In this document: positions 41,978 through 52,192 of the stretch, piece by piece
Layout of the letters: the number at the start of each line of letters is the position of its first letter
How positions within the stretch are numbered: the stretch's first letter is position 1
NCBI RefSeq assembly: GCF_018613315.1
Contig: NZ_JAGGQL010000006.1
Span: forward strand, 37,345-101,344
DNA: 64,000 nt
Direction of reading: 5' to 3'
Source: Bacillus sp. ISL-37
GTDB lineage: Bacteria; Bacillota; Bacilli; Bacillales; Cytobacillaceae
Notes under the pieces: generated by a model
Database searches by the model: none
Seen by the model: only the letters and a program-made list of their open reading frames with translations
Told to the model about the DNA's origin: nothing
Made by a program: the position numbers and the translations under genes

Positions 41978-42322
41978 ATGATGGAAAAACAGTCATTAAC
42001 ACAATACCAGGATTTTAGCGAGGAACGTTTTACTAAGAGGATTGTCTTCAAAAAAGGGGAAAGCACAGTGTTTTTGCTGAACTTCATGCCAGGCCAGGAG
42101 CTGCCAAAGCACACACATCCAGGTACAGAAGTGTTCATTTTAACGATGCAGGGCGAAGGCACTTTTACTATTGACGGTGAAGAAGTAGTAGCTGCAGCGA
42201 ATGAAACAGTACATGTGAGCGGAACAGAAGAGCTTGCCTATAAAAACACTGGAACAGAGCCAGTCACAATTTATGTGATGCTCAACAAGATTCCAGATGA
42301 GAGATTTGCGCAGAATATTTAA
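41978..42322 (+). CDS. Cupin-domain protein
   Basis: A 114-residue single-domain cupin starting at 41978 (AAGGAGG 5 nt upstream; the next codon is also ATG). Motif 1 is PGQELPKHTHPGTEVFIL, with His-x-His and Glu metal ligands; motif 2 is weaker, with ANETVHVSG. Function unknown; small cupins of this type include dioxygenases and metal-binding sensors. Its operon with a haemoglobin suggests a redox or oxygen-linked role, by inference only. Confidence 0.75.
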   Translation: MMEKQSLTQYQDFSEERFTKRIVFKKGESTVFLLNFMPGQELPKHTHPGTEVFILTMQGEGTFTIDGEEVVAAANETVHVSGTEELAYKNTGTEPVTIYVMLNKIPDERFAQNI

Positions 42323-42343
42323 AAAGAGCAAAAGTTTGAACTT

Positions 42344-42495
42344 TCGATAGATAAGCCCAAATACAAGCGGAATGTCCTCACTTGGTCGATATAATCCAAA
42401 ATGTGGTCGATATATCCTTAAATGGGTCGATATATTTAAAAATCCGCCAATATAATTTAAAAAGTGGCCGATATATTTGGAAATTCGCCAATATA
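42344..42495. repeat. Phased short-repeat array, cores GGTCGATATAT and CGCCAATATA, 20-21-bp period
   Basis: Core starts at 42386, 42407, 42427, 42447, 42468 and 42488 are 21, 20, 20, 21 and 20 bp apart. Degenerate units at 42344 and about 42365 extend the phase. The array mixes two unit types, GGTCGATATA and CGCCAATATA, that make up other arrays in this window (36171 and 21121). It lies between the cupin stop and the bidirectional terminator. Confidence 0.85.
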
Positions 42496-42507
42496 TTTGC
42501 CAGCATA

Positions 42508-42550
42508 GCTAAAAACAGCCCCCGCGGCCTGCGCAGGGGCTGTTTTTAGC
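42508..42550. terminator. Bidirectional terminator between cupin and spoIIR
   Basis: A 15-bp perfect stem (42508-42522 with 42536-42550) containing AAAAACAGCCCC/GGGGCTGTTTTT. T-tracts exist in both directions. The spoIIR stop codon (42546-42548) lies inside the stem. Confidence 0.92.
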
Positions 42551-43247
42551 CGAAAATCCTGTTCCAAATCTCCACTAGGAAGAATGTTACCTCCACTTCT
42601 TCTTCTTCGCTGCCTTCATAGACAGTTTTTTTGCCTTTTTTGCTTTCTTTTTCATCATCCTGTTTGGAATCGGCCGACTCGTCATCAGCATCAGCTTTTA
42701 TATCGCCTTTGTCGTCGTTTTCGTCGAAGCCTTCGCTTGTTGCTTCTCCGTTTGAAAAATCCAGGAAGCATAGTGGCGGGTAGAGGACGCACCACCAGTT
42801 GGCGCCTTTGCCTTCACCAATCGTGATGAGGATTGCTTCGTACTCGCCTGCTGGATAAAGTAATTGACCATATAACTTAGTAGGAAACTGGACTTTGTCA
42901 AACTCAGTTTTTACAGAATGATTTGAGCCTTCAGCTGCGACAACTCTTTCTGCGATTGCCTGAATTTCTGGAAGCTTGGATTTGATGACTTCCCGAGCAG
43001 CCTCGATTGAAGTCAGTTCCTGAACCCATTTCGTGATTTCTTTGTTCACTTCGTCGCGAATTAGACGTTTGATATTCTGGTCCTTCTCGAGATCGCTGTC
43101 GGCGAGGATCCTCAGTCGGATCGCCTCGTTAGGGATGACCATTGCTTCCTTCGCTGTCACTTCATTTTTTGGTGTATATAAACTTAAAATGGTACCTGCA
43201 CATAATAAGAATATGTATAAAATAGCTGCTGATTTTTTCATCATCAT
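42546..43247 (-). CDS. spoIIR: Stage II sporulation protein R
   Basis: A forespore-made, exported signalling protein that triggers SpoIIGA processing of pro-SigmaE. The start is taken at the first of three ATGs (43247). 233 residues: signal/anchor helix (about 5-22), SpoIIR domain (about 40-170; PNEAIRLRILADSDLEKDQ, GKGANWWCVLYPPLCFLD). An acidic Asp/Glu/Lys-rich insert (about 170-215) precedes a hydrophobic end (VEVTFFLVEIWNRIFG). The acidic insert is unusual in length. Confidence 0.93.
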   Translation of the reverse strand: MMMKKSAAILYIFLLCAGTILSLYTPKNEVTAKEAMVIPNEAIRLRILADSDLEKDQNIKRLIRDEVNKEITKWVQELTSIEAAREVIKSKLPEIQAIAERVVAAEGSNHSVKTEFDKVQFPTKLYGQLLYPAGEYEAILITIGEGKGANWWCVLYPPLCFLDFSNGEATSEGFDENDDKGDIKADADDESADSKQDDEKESKKGKKTVYEGSEEEEVEVTFFLVEIWNRIFG

Positions 43248-43311
43248 CTTTCGCACCGTCCCTTCACTAGTCACAGTGTGGACAGATTGATAGATTCTTA
43301 AACTAGTAATT

Positions 43312-43345
43312 TTGAAAAAAATTGGACCCCTTTTTTAGGAGTCCA
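43312..43345 (-). terminator. Terminator overlapping the prmC stop codon
   Basis: TGGACCCC/GGAGTCCA (43323-43345) with one C·A mismatch, followed on the minus strand by ATTTTTTTC. The prmC stop (43335-43337) lies in the loop. Confidence 0.78.
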
Positions 43346-44201
43346 TTTCCGCAAACACCATCCGGTCCTTGCCATTAATATCAAAAACAACTTCTACCTT
43401 GGCATGCGGGAAGGTTTTTTCCAGAAGCGCACGTACTGCTTCTCCCTGACCAGCGCCGATTTCAAAGCCGACCAATGCCTTCTCCTTCAATACAAGCGGA
43501 AGTTCCTCCATGAACCGGCGATACAGGTCCAGTCCATCTTCGCCTGCAAAAAGTGCCATATGAGGCTCGTGTTCCGTCACGATATCGGACATCCATTCCT
43601 GGTCAGCAACCGGGATATATGGCGGGTTCGAGATGACAGCATCAACCTTTTTCCCCTGTAAAATGAGCGGCTGCAGCAGGTCTCCCTGAATAAATTCGAT
43701 TTCTGCACCAAGCTCGCTGGCATTTTTACGTGCCATCTCCAAGGCATCATCGGATAGGTCGGTAGCTGTCACCTTCATTGCTGGTTTTTCCAGCTTTAAG
43801 GTAACCGATATAGCCCCACTGCCGGTGCCGACATCGACAAGGTCCGTTTGATCATTCTCCGCAAAAAGCTTTTCCAGACGCTGAAGCGTTCCATAAACAA
43901 GCTCCTCCGTCTCCGGCCGGGGAATCAGCACATGCTCATTCACGTTGAAGCGGCGGCCGTAAAACTCCTCTGAGCCAATGATATATTGAATCGGCTCGCC
44001 AGCAGCATGCCTTTTTACGGCAGTCTGAAACTCGATCCACACTTCCCCATCAAGCTCGTCACGCATCATCGCGAGCATTGACGTTCGGGACAGGCCGGAA
44101 TAGTGTCTCAGCATAAGCTCACCGGCGAACTCCTCACGTTTATGTTCTTTTAAAAAAGAAGAAGCCCAATTGAGGGCTTCAAATATTTTCACATTAGTCA
44201 T
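43335..44201 (-). CDS. prmC: Release-factor glutamine methyltransferase PrmC
   Basis: Methylates the GGQ glutamine of release factors. The ATG at 44201 ([11 protein letters not shown]) overlaps the prfA stop by 8 bp, suggesting coupling. 288 residues: helical N-domain (1-80), then a SAM-dependent Rossmann domain with [13 protein letters not shown] and the catalytic NPPY in ISNPPYIPV. Confidence 0.96.
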   Translation of the reverse strand: MTNVKIFEALNWASSFLKEHKREEFAGELMLRHYSGLSRTSMLAMMRDELDGEVWIEFQTAVKRHAAGEPIQYIIGSEEFYGRRFNVNEHVLIPRPETEELVYGTLQRLEKLFAENDQTDLVDVGTGSGAISVTLKLEKPAMKVTATDLSDDALEMARKNASELGAEIEFIQGDLLQPLILQGKKVDAVISNPPYIPVADQEWMSDIVTEHEPHMALFAGEDGLDLYRRFMEELPLVLKEKALVGFEIGAGQGEAVRALLEKTFPHAKVEVVFDINGKDRMVFAEMDS

Positions 44202-45267
44202 TGTTTGCACTCTCAAGTCTTTGAGATTGGTCTTCCATAATTAGCGCTTCGATGATCTCATCCATCTTGCCCTGAAGAATCTGGTCAAGCTTCTGGATTG
44301 TCAGGCCGATACGGTGGTCGGTCACGCGGTTTTGTGGGAAGTTGTACGTACGGATCCGCTCGGAGCGATCCCCGGTACCTACAGCTGACTTACGGACCTG
44401 ATCATACTCCGCCTGTGCTTCCTGCTGGAACTTGTCATAGACACGGGCACGAAGTACCTTCATCGCCTTGTCTTTGTTCTTGTGCTGTGATTTTTCGTCC
44501 TGGCACGATACAACAATTCCTGTTGGAATATGCGTCAGACGTACAGCTGACATTGTCGTGTTAACAGACTGTCCGCCGGCGCCGCTCGATGCAAACGCAT
44601 CAAAACGAATGTCTTTATCGTGCAGCTCGATTTCCACTTCTTCCGCTTCAGGAAGACATGCAACCGTCGCTGTTGAAGTATGGATACGGCCACCTGATTC
44701 TGTTTCTGGCACACGCTGGACGCGGTGCGCACCGTTTTCGAACTTCATTTTGGAATAAGCGCCATTCCCATTGATCATGAAAATGATTTCCTTGAAGCCG
44801 CCTACGCCAGTCGTGCTGGCATCGATGACTTCAGTCTTCCAGCCCTGTGATTCAGCATAACGGCTGTACATCCTGTAAAGGTCACCGGCAAATAAAGCAG
44901 CTTCATCTCCGCCTGCAGCGCCGCGAATTTCCATGATAACGTTCTTGTCATCGTTAGGGTCTTTAGGGATAAGCAGAAGCTTGATACGAGCTTCAAGCTC
45001 CTCAACGCGCGGTTCTAGCTCAGAGATTTCTTCCTTTACCATCTCGCGCATCTCTGCATCGAGCTTATCCTCGAGCATCGCTTTCGCATCTGTCAGCTGC
45101 TCTTTAACTTCCTTATATTCGCGATAAGCCATGACAGTATCCTGGATGTCAGACTGCTCCTTTGAATACTCGCGGAGCTTTTTGGAATCATTGACAACTT
45201 CCGGGTCACTCAATAGCTCATTCAATCTTTCATAACGATCCTCAACTGCTTGAAGACGATCAAACAC
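44194..45267 (-). CDS. prfA: Peptide chain release factor 1
   Basis: Ends translation at UAA/UAG. The start GTG at 45267 is 6 nt from GAGGTGA; a GTG two codons earlier abuts it. 357 residues with the stop-codon loop PETESGG (PxT type) and the catalytic [18 protein letters not shown]. Its substrate partner prmC follows. Confidence 0.96.
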   Translation of the reverse strand: MFDRLQAVEDRYERLNELLSDPEVVNDSKKLREYSKEQSDIQDTVMAYREYKEVKEQLTDAKAMLEDKLDAEMREMVKEEISELEPRVEELEARIKLLLIPKDPNDDKNVIMEIRGAAGGDEAALFAGDLYRMYSRYAESQGWKTEVIDASTTGVGGFKEIIFMINGNGAYSKMKFENGAHRVQRVPETESGGRIHTSTATVACLPEAEEVEIELHDKDIRFDAFASSGAGGQSVNTTMSAVRLTHIPTGIVVSCQDEKSQHKNKDKAMKVLRARVYDKFQQEAQAEYDQVRKSAVGTGDRSERIRTYNFPQNRVTDHRIGLTIQKLDQILQGKMDEIIEALIMEDQSQRLESANND

Positions 45268-45489
45268 GGACACTCACCTCTATTTTTATAGCCTTGAAAA
45301 TTGGATTATAAATTTATTCTTGCCTGTGTATTTCCGCAACAGGTCCGATAGTTCAACATAGCATAACATTCTAATTATAGTATAGGTGACACCCTCAGTC
45401 AAAGCCATTGTGAATGGAAAAGCGGAAGCGGCCCTATACATTTATCTTATGTATAACGAAAAAGCTTGAAAGCCTTGTACAGGCATCAG

Positions 45490-45518
45490 AAAAAGCATGC
45501 CCTAGTTACGAGCATGCT
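45490..45518 (-). terminator. Intrinsic terminator of the lipoprotein gene
   Basis: AGCATGC/GCATGCT (45494-45518) with an 11-nt loop, followed on the minus strand by TTTTTCTG. The 222 bp between here and prfA show no gene. Confidence 0.72.
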
Positions 45519-45535
45519 GTGGCGCTGCAAAAACT

Positions 45536-45987
45536 TTATTCAATATCAAGATTAATATCGTAGCGTGGCAATGCTCTAGACAGCTTTTCCTGCAATGTCT
45601 TTTGGGCATTTTCACGATCTTTTCTGGTTACGCGCCCTTGAAGTTGCGCAGTCACATTCATTTCGCCGCCGTTGATCCAGATGGAACCCGGTTCATAGCC
45701 AGCATCAGAAATGACGTCCTTTGCTTTTTGCACATCCTGTGAAAAACTATGGTGGTTTTCATTATCTGTATTCAGCAAATTCGGGTTCTGATCGGTCATC
45801 GTCATGCCGTCATCTTGGTCCCTCGTGAAATTCGGGCCATCTCCTTCGCGAACACCGTCATGATCCCTATTCAGGTCCACGCCAGCCTGGTCTTCATCCT
45901 TGTCATAGACTGAATCTGTATTATCCTGGCCACATCCTGAAACCATAACCACCGCAAGCACAAACAACATGAGTAATTTTTTCAAAT
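45536..45987 (-). CDS. YhcN/YlaJ-type (sporulation) lipoprotein
   Basis: 150 residues from a TTG at 45987, 7 nt after GGGAGGTG; an upstream extension of the frame has no support. Lipoprotein signal with VSGC lipobox, an Asp/Asn-rich linker (about 22-75), then a C-terminal domain with DVQKAKDVISDAGYEPGSIW and the VTRKDRENAQKTLQEKLSRALPRY helix. The pattern matches the YhcN/YlaJ family, whose members are spore-envelope lipoproteins with unclear roles. Family assignment is by resemblance only. Confidence 0.65.
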
Positions 45988-46122
45988 TATGGCACCTCCC
46001 GCTGTTAGGTTGCCCCAAAAAGCTGTTGAAATGCATCGAAACAGTATTGTTGAGCTTCTAAATCAACATTTTTCCAAGAAAAATCAGCAACTGGAAAAAT
46101 TATTCTCTTACTCAGCCCCTAC

Positions 46123-46217
46123 AATTGCACGTTCAAGAGTAATAATTGCACGTTAGGAAGTATTAATTGCACCGTCCATTGTCATAATTGCACCATTACA
46201 TGACGTAATTGCACGTT
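46123..46217. repeat. Phased short-repeat array, core AATTGCACGTT, exact 21-bp period
   Basis: AATTGCAC starts at 46123, 46144, 46165, 46186 and 46207, each exactly 21 bp apart, usually followed by GTT or CGTCC. In the tdk direction it reads AACGTGCAATTA. It lies about 43 bp beyond the tdk terminator. Confidence 0.9.
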
Positions 46218-46250
46218 CATCCATTATCAGGGAATTTTTAACCCTGCAAG

Positions 46251-46283
46251 AAAACAAAAAATCCCCCCGCACCCGGGAGGATT
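46251..46283 (-). terminator. Intrinsic terminator of tdk
   Basis: AATCCCCCC/GGGAGGATT (46260-46283), one mismatch, 6-nt loop, followed on the minus strand by TTTTTGTTTT. Confidence 0.8.
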
Positions 46284-46288
46284 CATCA

Positions 46289-46909
46289 TTATGTTAAGCT
46301 TTCAGTCGTTTTCTCGATCTTAAGCTCGTTTGGTGATTTTGGAACTTCATGGTGGTGTCTGCATCGTGGTTCGTACGATTCGGACGCACCAACGAGAATG
46401 ACTGGATCATCATAAGAGGCTGGCTTGCCGTTGATCAAACGCTGTGTTCGGCTAGATGGCGAACCACATACCGCACACACAGCCTGAAGCTTGGTCACAT
46501 TTTCTGCAACGGCCATCAACGCAGGCATCTGGCCGAATGGCTCTCCGCGGAAATCCTGGTCCAGTCCGGCAACAATGACGCGGTAGCCGCTGTCTGCAAG
46601 ATGCTGGATCACCTGCAGGATTTCATTGTCAAAAAATTGCACTTCATCAATGGCAATGACATCGATTTCAGGGTTGATATGCTTGAAAATATCAATAGAG
46701 TTGGCAATAGGCTTTGCAGTAACTGCAGTTCCGTTGTGTGATACAACCGATTCTTCGCTGTAGCGATTATCAATCGCAGGCTTGAATACAGCAATTTTTT
46801 GCTTGGCAAATTGAGTTCTGCGCACGCGGCGGATCAGTTCTTCGGATTTACCCGAAAACATGCTGCCGCAGATCAATTCGATCCAACCGCTTTGTTTCAT
46901 AACGTACAT
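46289..46909 (-). CDS. tdk: Thymidine kinase
   Basis: Phosphorylates thymidine with ATP. 206 residues, starting at ATG 46909 (AGAGG 6 nt upstream). P-loop [10 protein letters not shown], the Walker-B DEVQFF, the catalytic Glu region [12 protein letters not shown], and a zinc ribbon with CAVCG and CRHHH. In Bacillus tdk lies next to rpmE, as here. Confidence 0.95.
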   Translation of the reverse strand: MYVMKQSGWIELICGSMFSGKSEELIRRVRRTQFAKQKIAVFKPAIDNRYSEESVVSHNGTAVTAKPIANSIDIFKHINPEIDVIAIDEVQFFDNEILQVIQHLADSGYRVIVAGLDQDFRGEPFGQMPALMAVAENVTKLQAVCAVCGSPSSRTQRLINGKPASYDDPVILVGASESYEPRCRHHHEVPKSPNELKIEKTTESLT

Positions 46910-46984
46910 GGTCGGCCTCTCCTTCCTCGGTAGAAAAAATGAATCGCTCTTGCGCTTTTGGCACAGGAGCAGGCTTTAAACGAT

Positions 46985-47040
46985 AAGCTTTTTTCGTATT
47001 TTTACGGCTTCTTCATGCCATAAAGGTACGAAAAAAGCCT
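46985..47040. repeat. Inverted repeat upstream of tdk with MITE-like ends
   Basis: GCTTTTTTCGTA (46987-46998) and TACGAAAAAAGC (47027-47038) form a 12-bp perfect inverted repeat around a smaller GGC/GCC pairing. The end sequence equals the MITE ends at 9071 and 54111, so this may be an internally deleted copy. The remainder of the 320-bp rpmE-tdk spacer shows no gene. Confidence 0.45.
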
Positions 47041-47173
47041 GGTTAAAAGTTCGACACTTTTTTCAGCTTTTTCCATTATAACAAAAAAAGATGCTGAATC
47101 CAGACACATTAATAAAGTTCACAAAAATAAATTTATGTACCCAAAACACAGGCAATATTTTTAAAAAATGCAA

Positions 47174-47212
47174 AATAAAAAACAGGCAAGTCACAAAGCT
47201 TCTTGCCTGTTT
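47174..47212 (-). terminator. Intrinsic terminator of rpmE
   Basis: An 11-bp perfect stem AAACAGGCAAG/CTTGCCTGTTT (47180-47212) is followed on the minus strand by TTTTTATTTTG. Confidence 0.92.
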
Positions 47213-47232
47213 GGTCGTTTCTTATATTACTA

Positions 47233-47442
47233 TTACTGGTTGTTTTTAAGACCGTATTTCTTGTTGAAGCGGTCAACACGTCCGCCAGCTTCAGCAAACT
47301 TCTGACGTCCAGTATAGAATGGGTGGCACTCAGAGCAAGTTTCAACGCGAATCTCGTTCTTTACAGAACCAGTTTCGAATTCGTTTCCGCATGCGCAAGT
47401 CACCTTAACTGTTTTGTAGTTTGGATGAATTCCTGATTTCAT
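47233..47442 (-). CDS. rpmE: Ribosomal protein L31 (zinc-binding, RpmE type)
   Basis: A 69-residue protein of the 50S subunit. The ATG at 47442 ([10 protein letters not shown]) fits the family start and lies 9 nt from GGAAGGAG; an ATG three codons earlier abuts that site. Zinc ligands CAC and CSEC are both present, so this is the zinc form, and a zinc-free paralogue (RpmE2) may be elsewhere. Confidence 0.96.
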   Translation of the reverse strand: MKSGIHPNYKTVKVTCACGNEFETGSVKNEIRVETCSECHPFYTGRQKFAEAGGRVDRFNKKYGLKNNQ

Positions 47443-47585
47443 TCTTTTCATCTCCTTCCGCCCTGAATCATATCCGAAACAGAGTTATAATCAACGGTTA
47501 TACCGTTATTGGAAAAACACACTGCACTCATTATAACAAGTCCATCTATATATTTCAAGTTAGTTTTTGTGACCATAATTTGGAA

Positions 47586-48857
47586 TTAAGAACGCTTGTG
47601 ATTGCTCTTCATTTCCTCGCCAAGAACAGCGAAGAAGTCTTCATTTGACTTGGACAGTCTTAACTTGCGCAGGAATTTTTCCGCGAAATCTGGTGAATCC
47701 GACATCGATTTGCGGATTGCCCACAGCTTGTCCAGGTGGTCTTTCGGAATAAGAAGTTCTTCTTTACGCGTTCCGGATCTGCGAATGTCAATCGCTGGGA
47801 AGATTCTTCTTTCTGCAAGTGAACGGTCAAGGTGAAGTTCCATGTTTCCAGTTCCCTTGAACTCTTCATAGATGACATCATCCATACGTGACCCTGTATC
47901 AACAAGCGCAGTCGCAAGAATCGTCAAGCTGCCGCCTTCTTCAATATTACGGGCAGCACCGAAAAAGCGCTTCGGACGATGGAATGCTGCAGGGTCAATA
48001 CCACCTGACAATGTACGTCCGCTTGGCGGGATGACAAGGTTGTACGCACGGGCAAGACGAGTAATGCTGTCCATCAGGATGATGACGTCACGCTTATGCT
48101 CAACAAGGCGCATCGCGCGCTCAAGCACAAGCTCAGCAACCTTGATGTGGTTTTCAGGCACTTCATCAAATGTTGAGCTGACAACATCGCCGGCAACGGA
48201 ACGTTCGATATCTGTTACCTCTTCCGGACGCTCATCGATCAGCAGCACAATCAGCTCTGCTTCAGGATGATTCGTTGTGATGCTGTTGGCGATTTCTTTT
48301 AGTAGCATGGTCTTACCAGCCTTAGGCGGTGCGACAATCAAGCCACGCTGACCGAAGCCGACAGGAGCGATAACATCCATGATTCTTGTTGATACATGTT
48401 TATGGGTTGTCTCCAATTTCATCATGCGGTCAGGATACAACGGAGTCAATCCCGGGAAGTGAACCCTTTCCTTCGCCGATTCAGGGTCATCACCATTGAC
48501 GGCCTCTACCTGGAGCAAACCGAAGTAACGTTCGTTCTCTTTAGGAGGACGGACCTTACCCGATACTTTATCCCCATTCCTTAAATCGAAACGGCGAATC
48601 TGCGAAGCAGAGATATAGATATCCTCAGAGCTTGGCGAGTAATTGATTGGGCGCAGGAAACCAAAGCCTTCAGACTGGATGATTTCCAGGACACCTTCCA
48701 TGAAAAAATAACCCTGTTGTTCCGCACGAGCTTTAAGAATGGCAAAAATAAGTTCTTTTTTCGATAATTTGCTGTAGTAAGAGACTTTATATTCCTTTGC
48801 CAGTTCATAAAGCTCTTTTAATTTCATATTTTCTAAGCTTGAAATATTTACTTCCAT
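47586..48857 (-). CDS. rho: Transcription termination factor Rho
   Basis: An RNA-dependent ATPase helicase hexamer. 423 residues: N-terminal Rho_N helical domain (1-50), RNA-binding cold-shock-like domain (about 55-125; EGFGFLRP), then the RecA-type ATPase with P-loop [13 protein letters not shown], Walker [15 protein letters not shown], and the Q/R loops. Bacillus Rho is nonessential but shapes antisense transcription and sporulation. Separated from rpmE by a 143-bp spacer. Confidence 0.96.
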   Translation of the reverse strand: MEVNISSLENMKLKELYELAKEYKVSYYSKLSKKELIFAILKARAEQQGYFFMEGVLEIIQSEGFGFLRPINYSPSSEDIYISASQIRRFDLRNGDKVSGKVRPPKENERYFGLLQVEAVNGDDPESAKERVHFPGLTPLYPDRMMKLETTHKHVSTRIMDVIAPVGFGQRGLIVAPPKAGKTMLLKEIANSITTNHPEAELIVLLIDERPEEVTDIERSVAGDVVSSTFDEVPENHIKVAELVLERAMRLVEHKRDVIILMDSITRLARAYNLVIPPSGRTLSGGIDPAAFHRPKRFFGAARNIEEGGSLTILATALVDTGSRMDDVIYEEFKGTGNMELHLDRSLAERRIFPAIDIRRSGTRKEELLIPKDHLDKLWAIRKSMSDSPDFAEKFLRKLRLSKSNEDFFAVLGEEMKSNHKRS

Positions 48858-49079
48858 AATGTCACCACGCCTTAAAATATTTCGATTTCCCCCATAAAAA
48901 ATGTATTAAGAATATCAGCGTATGGATGGAAAAAGAAGAAATGAGTTTCCTTTGAAGGTTGTAAGAAGGAATTAATGAAGGTATACAACTGATTTGTGTC
49001 TGATCTAAATCAACAAGATTATTAAAACAATTTTCATTTTACCCTTAAATAGGAAAAATAATCAATCATTTTATTTATT

Positions 49080-49116
49080 AGCTCCCTTTACCTACAGAAT
49101 GCGGTGAAGGGAGCTT
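49080..49116 (-). terminator. Putative terminator of glpX
   Basis: AGCTCCCTT/AAGGGAGCT (49080-49116), 9-bp perfect stem, 19-nt loop. The minus-strand tail is A/T-rich but has no continuous T-run. The 220 bp between here and rho show nothing else. Confidence 0.55.
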
Positions 49117-49154
49117 GTTTGTAAGGGTTTGCTACCAATTTTATAAAAAAAGTA

Positions 49155-50117
49155 TTATTTCATTACCAAATGCGGCTTTTTCTTTAGGCTGTGCTGTCCT
49201 TCAATGAAGCGGACTGTGCCTGATTTTGCACGCATGACGACTGAATGGGTTGAGCCGTAAGAGCCTTTGAACTGGACTCCTTTAAGCAACTCGCCATCGG
49301 TTACGCCTGTTGCAGCGAAAATTGCATCATCGCCGCGGACGAAATCTTCCATAAGAAGGACTTTATTGACATCGATGCCCATTTTTTTGCAGCGCTCGAG
49401 TTCTGCGTCATTTTGAGGAAGCAATCTACCCTGGATTTCGCCTCCGAGGCTTTTCAGAGCTACCGCTGCGATGACACCCTCAGGTGCTCCGCCTGAACCG
49501 AACAGGATATCCACGCCGGTAGTATCAAACGCTGTATTGATCGCACCAGCTACATCGCCGTCATTGATCAATTTGATTCTTGCACCTGCTTCACGAAGCT
49601 GGGCAATGATATGTTCATGGCGAGGACGGTTTAATACCGTTGCCACTACATCTTCAATATCCTTGTTCTTCGCTTTTGCGACTGCCCTCAGGTTATCAAG
49701 AACGGAAGCATTGATATCGACCATTCCTACAGCCTCAGGACCTACCGCAAGTTTATCCATGTACATGTCCGGTGCGTGAAGCAGGTTACCGTTATCTGCC
49801 ACAGCAAGGACTGCAAGGGCATTCCAGCCGCCAGATGCGACAATATTCGTTCCTTCCAAAGGATCGACAGCGACATCGAGACGCGGACCATAGCCCGTCC
49901 CAAGCTTTTCACCGATATACAGCATCGGCGCTTCGTCCATTTCCCCTTCGCCGATTACGACTGTGCCTTTCATCGGGATGGTGTCAAACACATCTCTCAT
50001 TGCCGACGTTGCAGCATCGTCAGCTTCGTCTTTTTTACCGCGTCCCATCCAGCGGGCTGAAGCAAGCGCCGCCGCCTCTGTCACGCGGACAAGCTCCATC
50101 GTTAAGCTACGTTCCAT
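49155..50117 (-). CDS. glpX: Fructose-1,6-bisphosphatase class II
   Basis: A gluconeogenic phosphatase, 320 residues, starting at ATG 50117 with GGGGATG before it. Family motifs: [14 protein letters not shown] (metal-binding Glu/Asp), [27 protein letters not shown]. It lies between rho and murAB as in B. subtilis. Confidence 0.95.
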   Translation of the reverse strand: MERSLTMELVRVTEAAALASARWMGRGKKDEADDAATSAMRDVFDTIPMKGTVVIGEGEMDEAPMLYIGEKLGTGYGPRLDVAVDPLEGTNIVASGGWNALAVLAVADNGNLLHAPDMYMDKLAVGPEAVGMVDINASVLDNLRAVAKAKNKDIEDVVATVLNRPRHEHIIAQLREAGARIKLINDGDVAGAINTAFDTTGVDILFGSGGAPEGVIAAVALKSLGGEIQGRLLPQNDAELERCKKMGIDVNKVLLMEDFVRGDDAIFAATGVTDGELLKGVQFKGSYGSTHSVVMRAKSGTVRFIEGQHSLKKKPHLVMK

Positions 50118-50373
50118 ATGATCATCCCCTAATCATGAAAGGGGCTAATGCCTACCGAAAAGTTATATATCTCAATCCCTTCCTATTCAGTCCTTTGCAT
50201 AAATCAGCCTTCTCCTCGTTAGCCGATTTATGAATCCGGAACTGCTTAGGAAGCGAGACTTTGATGCTGCCATAGTTTGGAGGCTCGATAGTTAAATGAG
50301 TTATACTATTTTGCGATTTCGATAAGCATTAGCACCACTATTTGTATTGTACAGCTCTATTGTACTATACTTT

Positions 50374-51660
50374 TTATGATTTTTTCACTTCTTCTTGCTC
50401 TTCAGATGTCATATCTTCACGCCAAATTGTGGCACCTAGTCCATTTAGCTTTTCAACAATATGGCTGTAGCCGCGGTCGATATGGTCGACACCAGTGATT
50501 TCGGTGACGCCTTCCGCCATCAGTCCGGCAATGACAAGCGCAGCTCCGGCGCGCAGGTCACTAGCCTTAACCTTAGCTCCCTGCAGCTTGACAGGACCGC
50601 TGATGATTGCCGATCTGCCTTCGACTTTAATATTGGCATTCATTCTTCTAAGCTCATCGATATGCTTGAAGCGAGCACCGTAAATCGTATCTGTCACGAC
50701 ACTCGAGCCCTCTGCCCTTGTCAGCAGCGCTGTGAATGGCTGCTGCAGATCGGTTGGAAAACCAGGATAAACAAGCGTCTTAATATCGATTGCTTTATAT
50801 CGCTCAGTTGGGGCGACATAAATTTGCTCGTCACTTGCCTCAATATGAGCACCCATTTCTTTCAGCTTGGCCACAAGTGACTCAATATGCTGAGGAATGA
50901 CATTATCAATTGTTACACCTTCACCAATGGCAGCACCAAGAATCAGGTAAGTCCCTGCTTCGATGCGGTCAGGAATGATCGTGTGACGGCAGCCGTGAAG
51001 TTCGTCGACGCCATCGATACGGATAACATCTGTACCTGCGCCTTTGATTTTCGCTCCCATATTTGTGAGCAAGGTCGCTACATCAATGATTTCCGGCTCT
51101 TTTGCCGCATTTTCAATGATTGTACGCCCTTTTGCACGGACAGCGGCAAGCATGATGTTGATTGTTGCTCCAACGCTTACGACATCAAGATAAATCCTGG
51201 CCCCGCGAAGTTCATCGGCACGCAGATAAATCGCGCCTTGTTCGTTTGTCACGCTGGCACCAAGTGCTTCGAATCCTTTTATATGCTGGTCGATCGGCCT
51301 TGGGCCCAAATGGCAGCCGCCCGGCAGTCCGATGACAGCCTTTTTGAAACGGCCCAGCATTGCTCCCATTAAATAGTATGAAGCTCGCAGCTTTTTCACT
51401 TTTCCATTCGGCAAAGGCATGGAAATCATGGAAGACGGATCTACCGTCATTTCATTGTTCGAGAATTCAACAGAACCGCCGATCTCCTCCATCAAGTCCT
51501 TGAGCATATGAACGTCGGAAATATCCGGCAAACCTTCAATGGTCACAGGCGATTCAGCTAAAATCGTTGCTGGGATCAAGGCCACTGCGCTGTTTTTTGC
51601 ACCGCTGACCCGAACAGTCCCTTTTAAAGGATAGCCGCCTGCAATCTTAAGCTTTTCCAT
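50374..51660 (-). CDS. murAB: UDP-N-acetylglucosamine 1-carboxyvinyltransferase MurAB
   Basis: A second MurA, catalysing the first committed step of peptidoglycan synthesis. The ATG at 51660 (MEKLKIAGG) has GAAGGGAG upstream; an N-terminal extension of the frame to 51777 is not supported. 428 residues, active-site Cys116 in [18 protein letters not shown] instead of KNA in the N-terminal loop. The position between glpX and fsa/fba identifies MurAB (MurZ); in B. subtilis it is dispensable while MurAA is essential. The 256-bp spacer to glpX shows no gene. Confidence 0.94.
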   Translation of the reverse strand: MEKLKIAGGYPLKGTVRVSGAKNSAVALIPATILAESPVTIEGLPDISDVHMLKDLMEEIGGSVEFSNNEMTVDPSSMISMPLPNGKVKKLRASYYLMGAMLGRFKKAVIGLPGGCHLGPRPIDQHIKGFEALGASVTNEQGAIYLRADELRGARIYLDVVSVGATINIMLAAVRAKGRTIIENAAKEPEIIDVATLLTNMGAKIKGAGTDVIRIDGVDELHGCRHTIIPDRIEAGTYLILGAAIGEGVTIDNVIPQHIESLVAKLKEMGAHIEASDEQIYVAPTERYKAIDIKTLVYPGFPTDLQQPFTALLTRAEGSSVVTDTIYGARFKHIDELRRMNANIKVEGRSAIISGPVKLQGAKVKASDLRAGAALVIAGLMAEGVTEITGVDHIDRGYSHIVEKLNGLGATIWREDMTSEEQEEVKKS

Positions 51661-51892
51661 TTTTGACTCCCTTCTAAGCCGTGATGTATTAAGGTCAAGC
51701 TGGAGTTGCAAACAATTACAGCTAAGACCGATATAGGCTCTACTTAGATTTAAATTACCGAAATCGATAAGGAACATTTTCCCATTAAAAATACTCAGAT
51801 TCCGGGAGTTTTCTATTTCTTTAGTTTACACGATATTCCCAATTTCATGTAATAAAATGCAAAAAAGTTTAAATTGGGTAAAACTTCCTAAT

Positions 51893-51924
51893 GGAGATGG
51901 TCTCAGTTTTCCGAGACCATCTCT
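51893..51924. repeat. Isolated 11-bp inverted repeat
   Basis: GAGATGGTCTC/GAGACCATCTC with an 8-nt loop, no T-run on either strand. It lies downstream of the fsa region; it could be a structured RNA, a regulator site or a weak terminator. Confidence 0.45.
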
Positions 51925-52012
51925 GTGTAAACCAGTTAGGTGATCCGATTTCCACGGAGCATCTGAAATTTTAAAGCCATAATTTAAAATAAATGACTTT
52001 TCGAAATCAGTC

Positions 52013-52143
52013 GTTGATTTCCGTTCCAGGCGCTTCGCTTTCCGCGGGCAGCTCGGGGAGCCTCCTCGGTGCTGACGCACCTGTGGGGTCTCCCCTGACC
52101 TGTACATCCCGCAGGAGTCTGCGCGCCTTCCACTCCAATCAAC
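52013..52143 (-). repeat. Dispersed Bacillaceae intergenic repeat (imperfect palindrome ends)
   Basis: Ends are GTTGATT.. (52013) and ..AATCAAC (52143), so read on either strand it opens with GTTGATT. Inside is a run of GC-rich, box-like segments (AGGCGC, GGGGAG, CTGCGGGA). I recognise the type: an abundant element in many Bacillaceae genomes, of unknown role. The minus-strand open frame through it (51826-52107) is an artefact. Confidence 0.75.
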
Positions 52144-52192
52144 TGGACTTAATTCATTATTTTGCTTTTCCCATTTTTAAAAAAAGGAAAAA

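Noticed and set aside
51826..52107. 93-codon frame upstream of murAB
   Set aside because: It lies over a dispersed palindromic repeat, and its codons follow the repeat rather than a protein.
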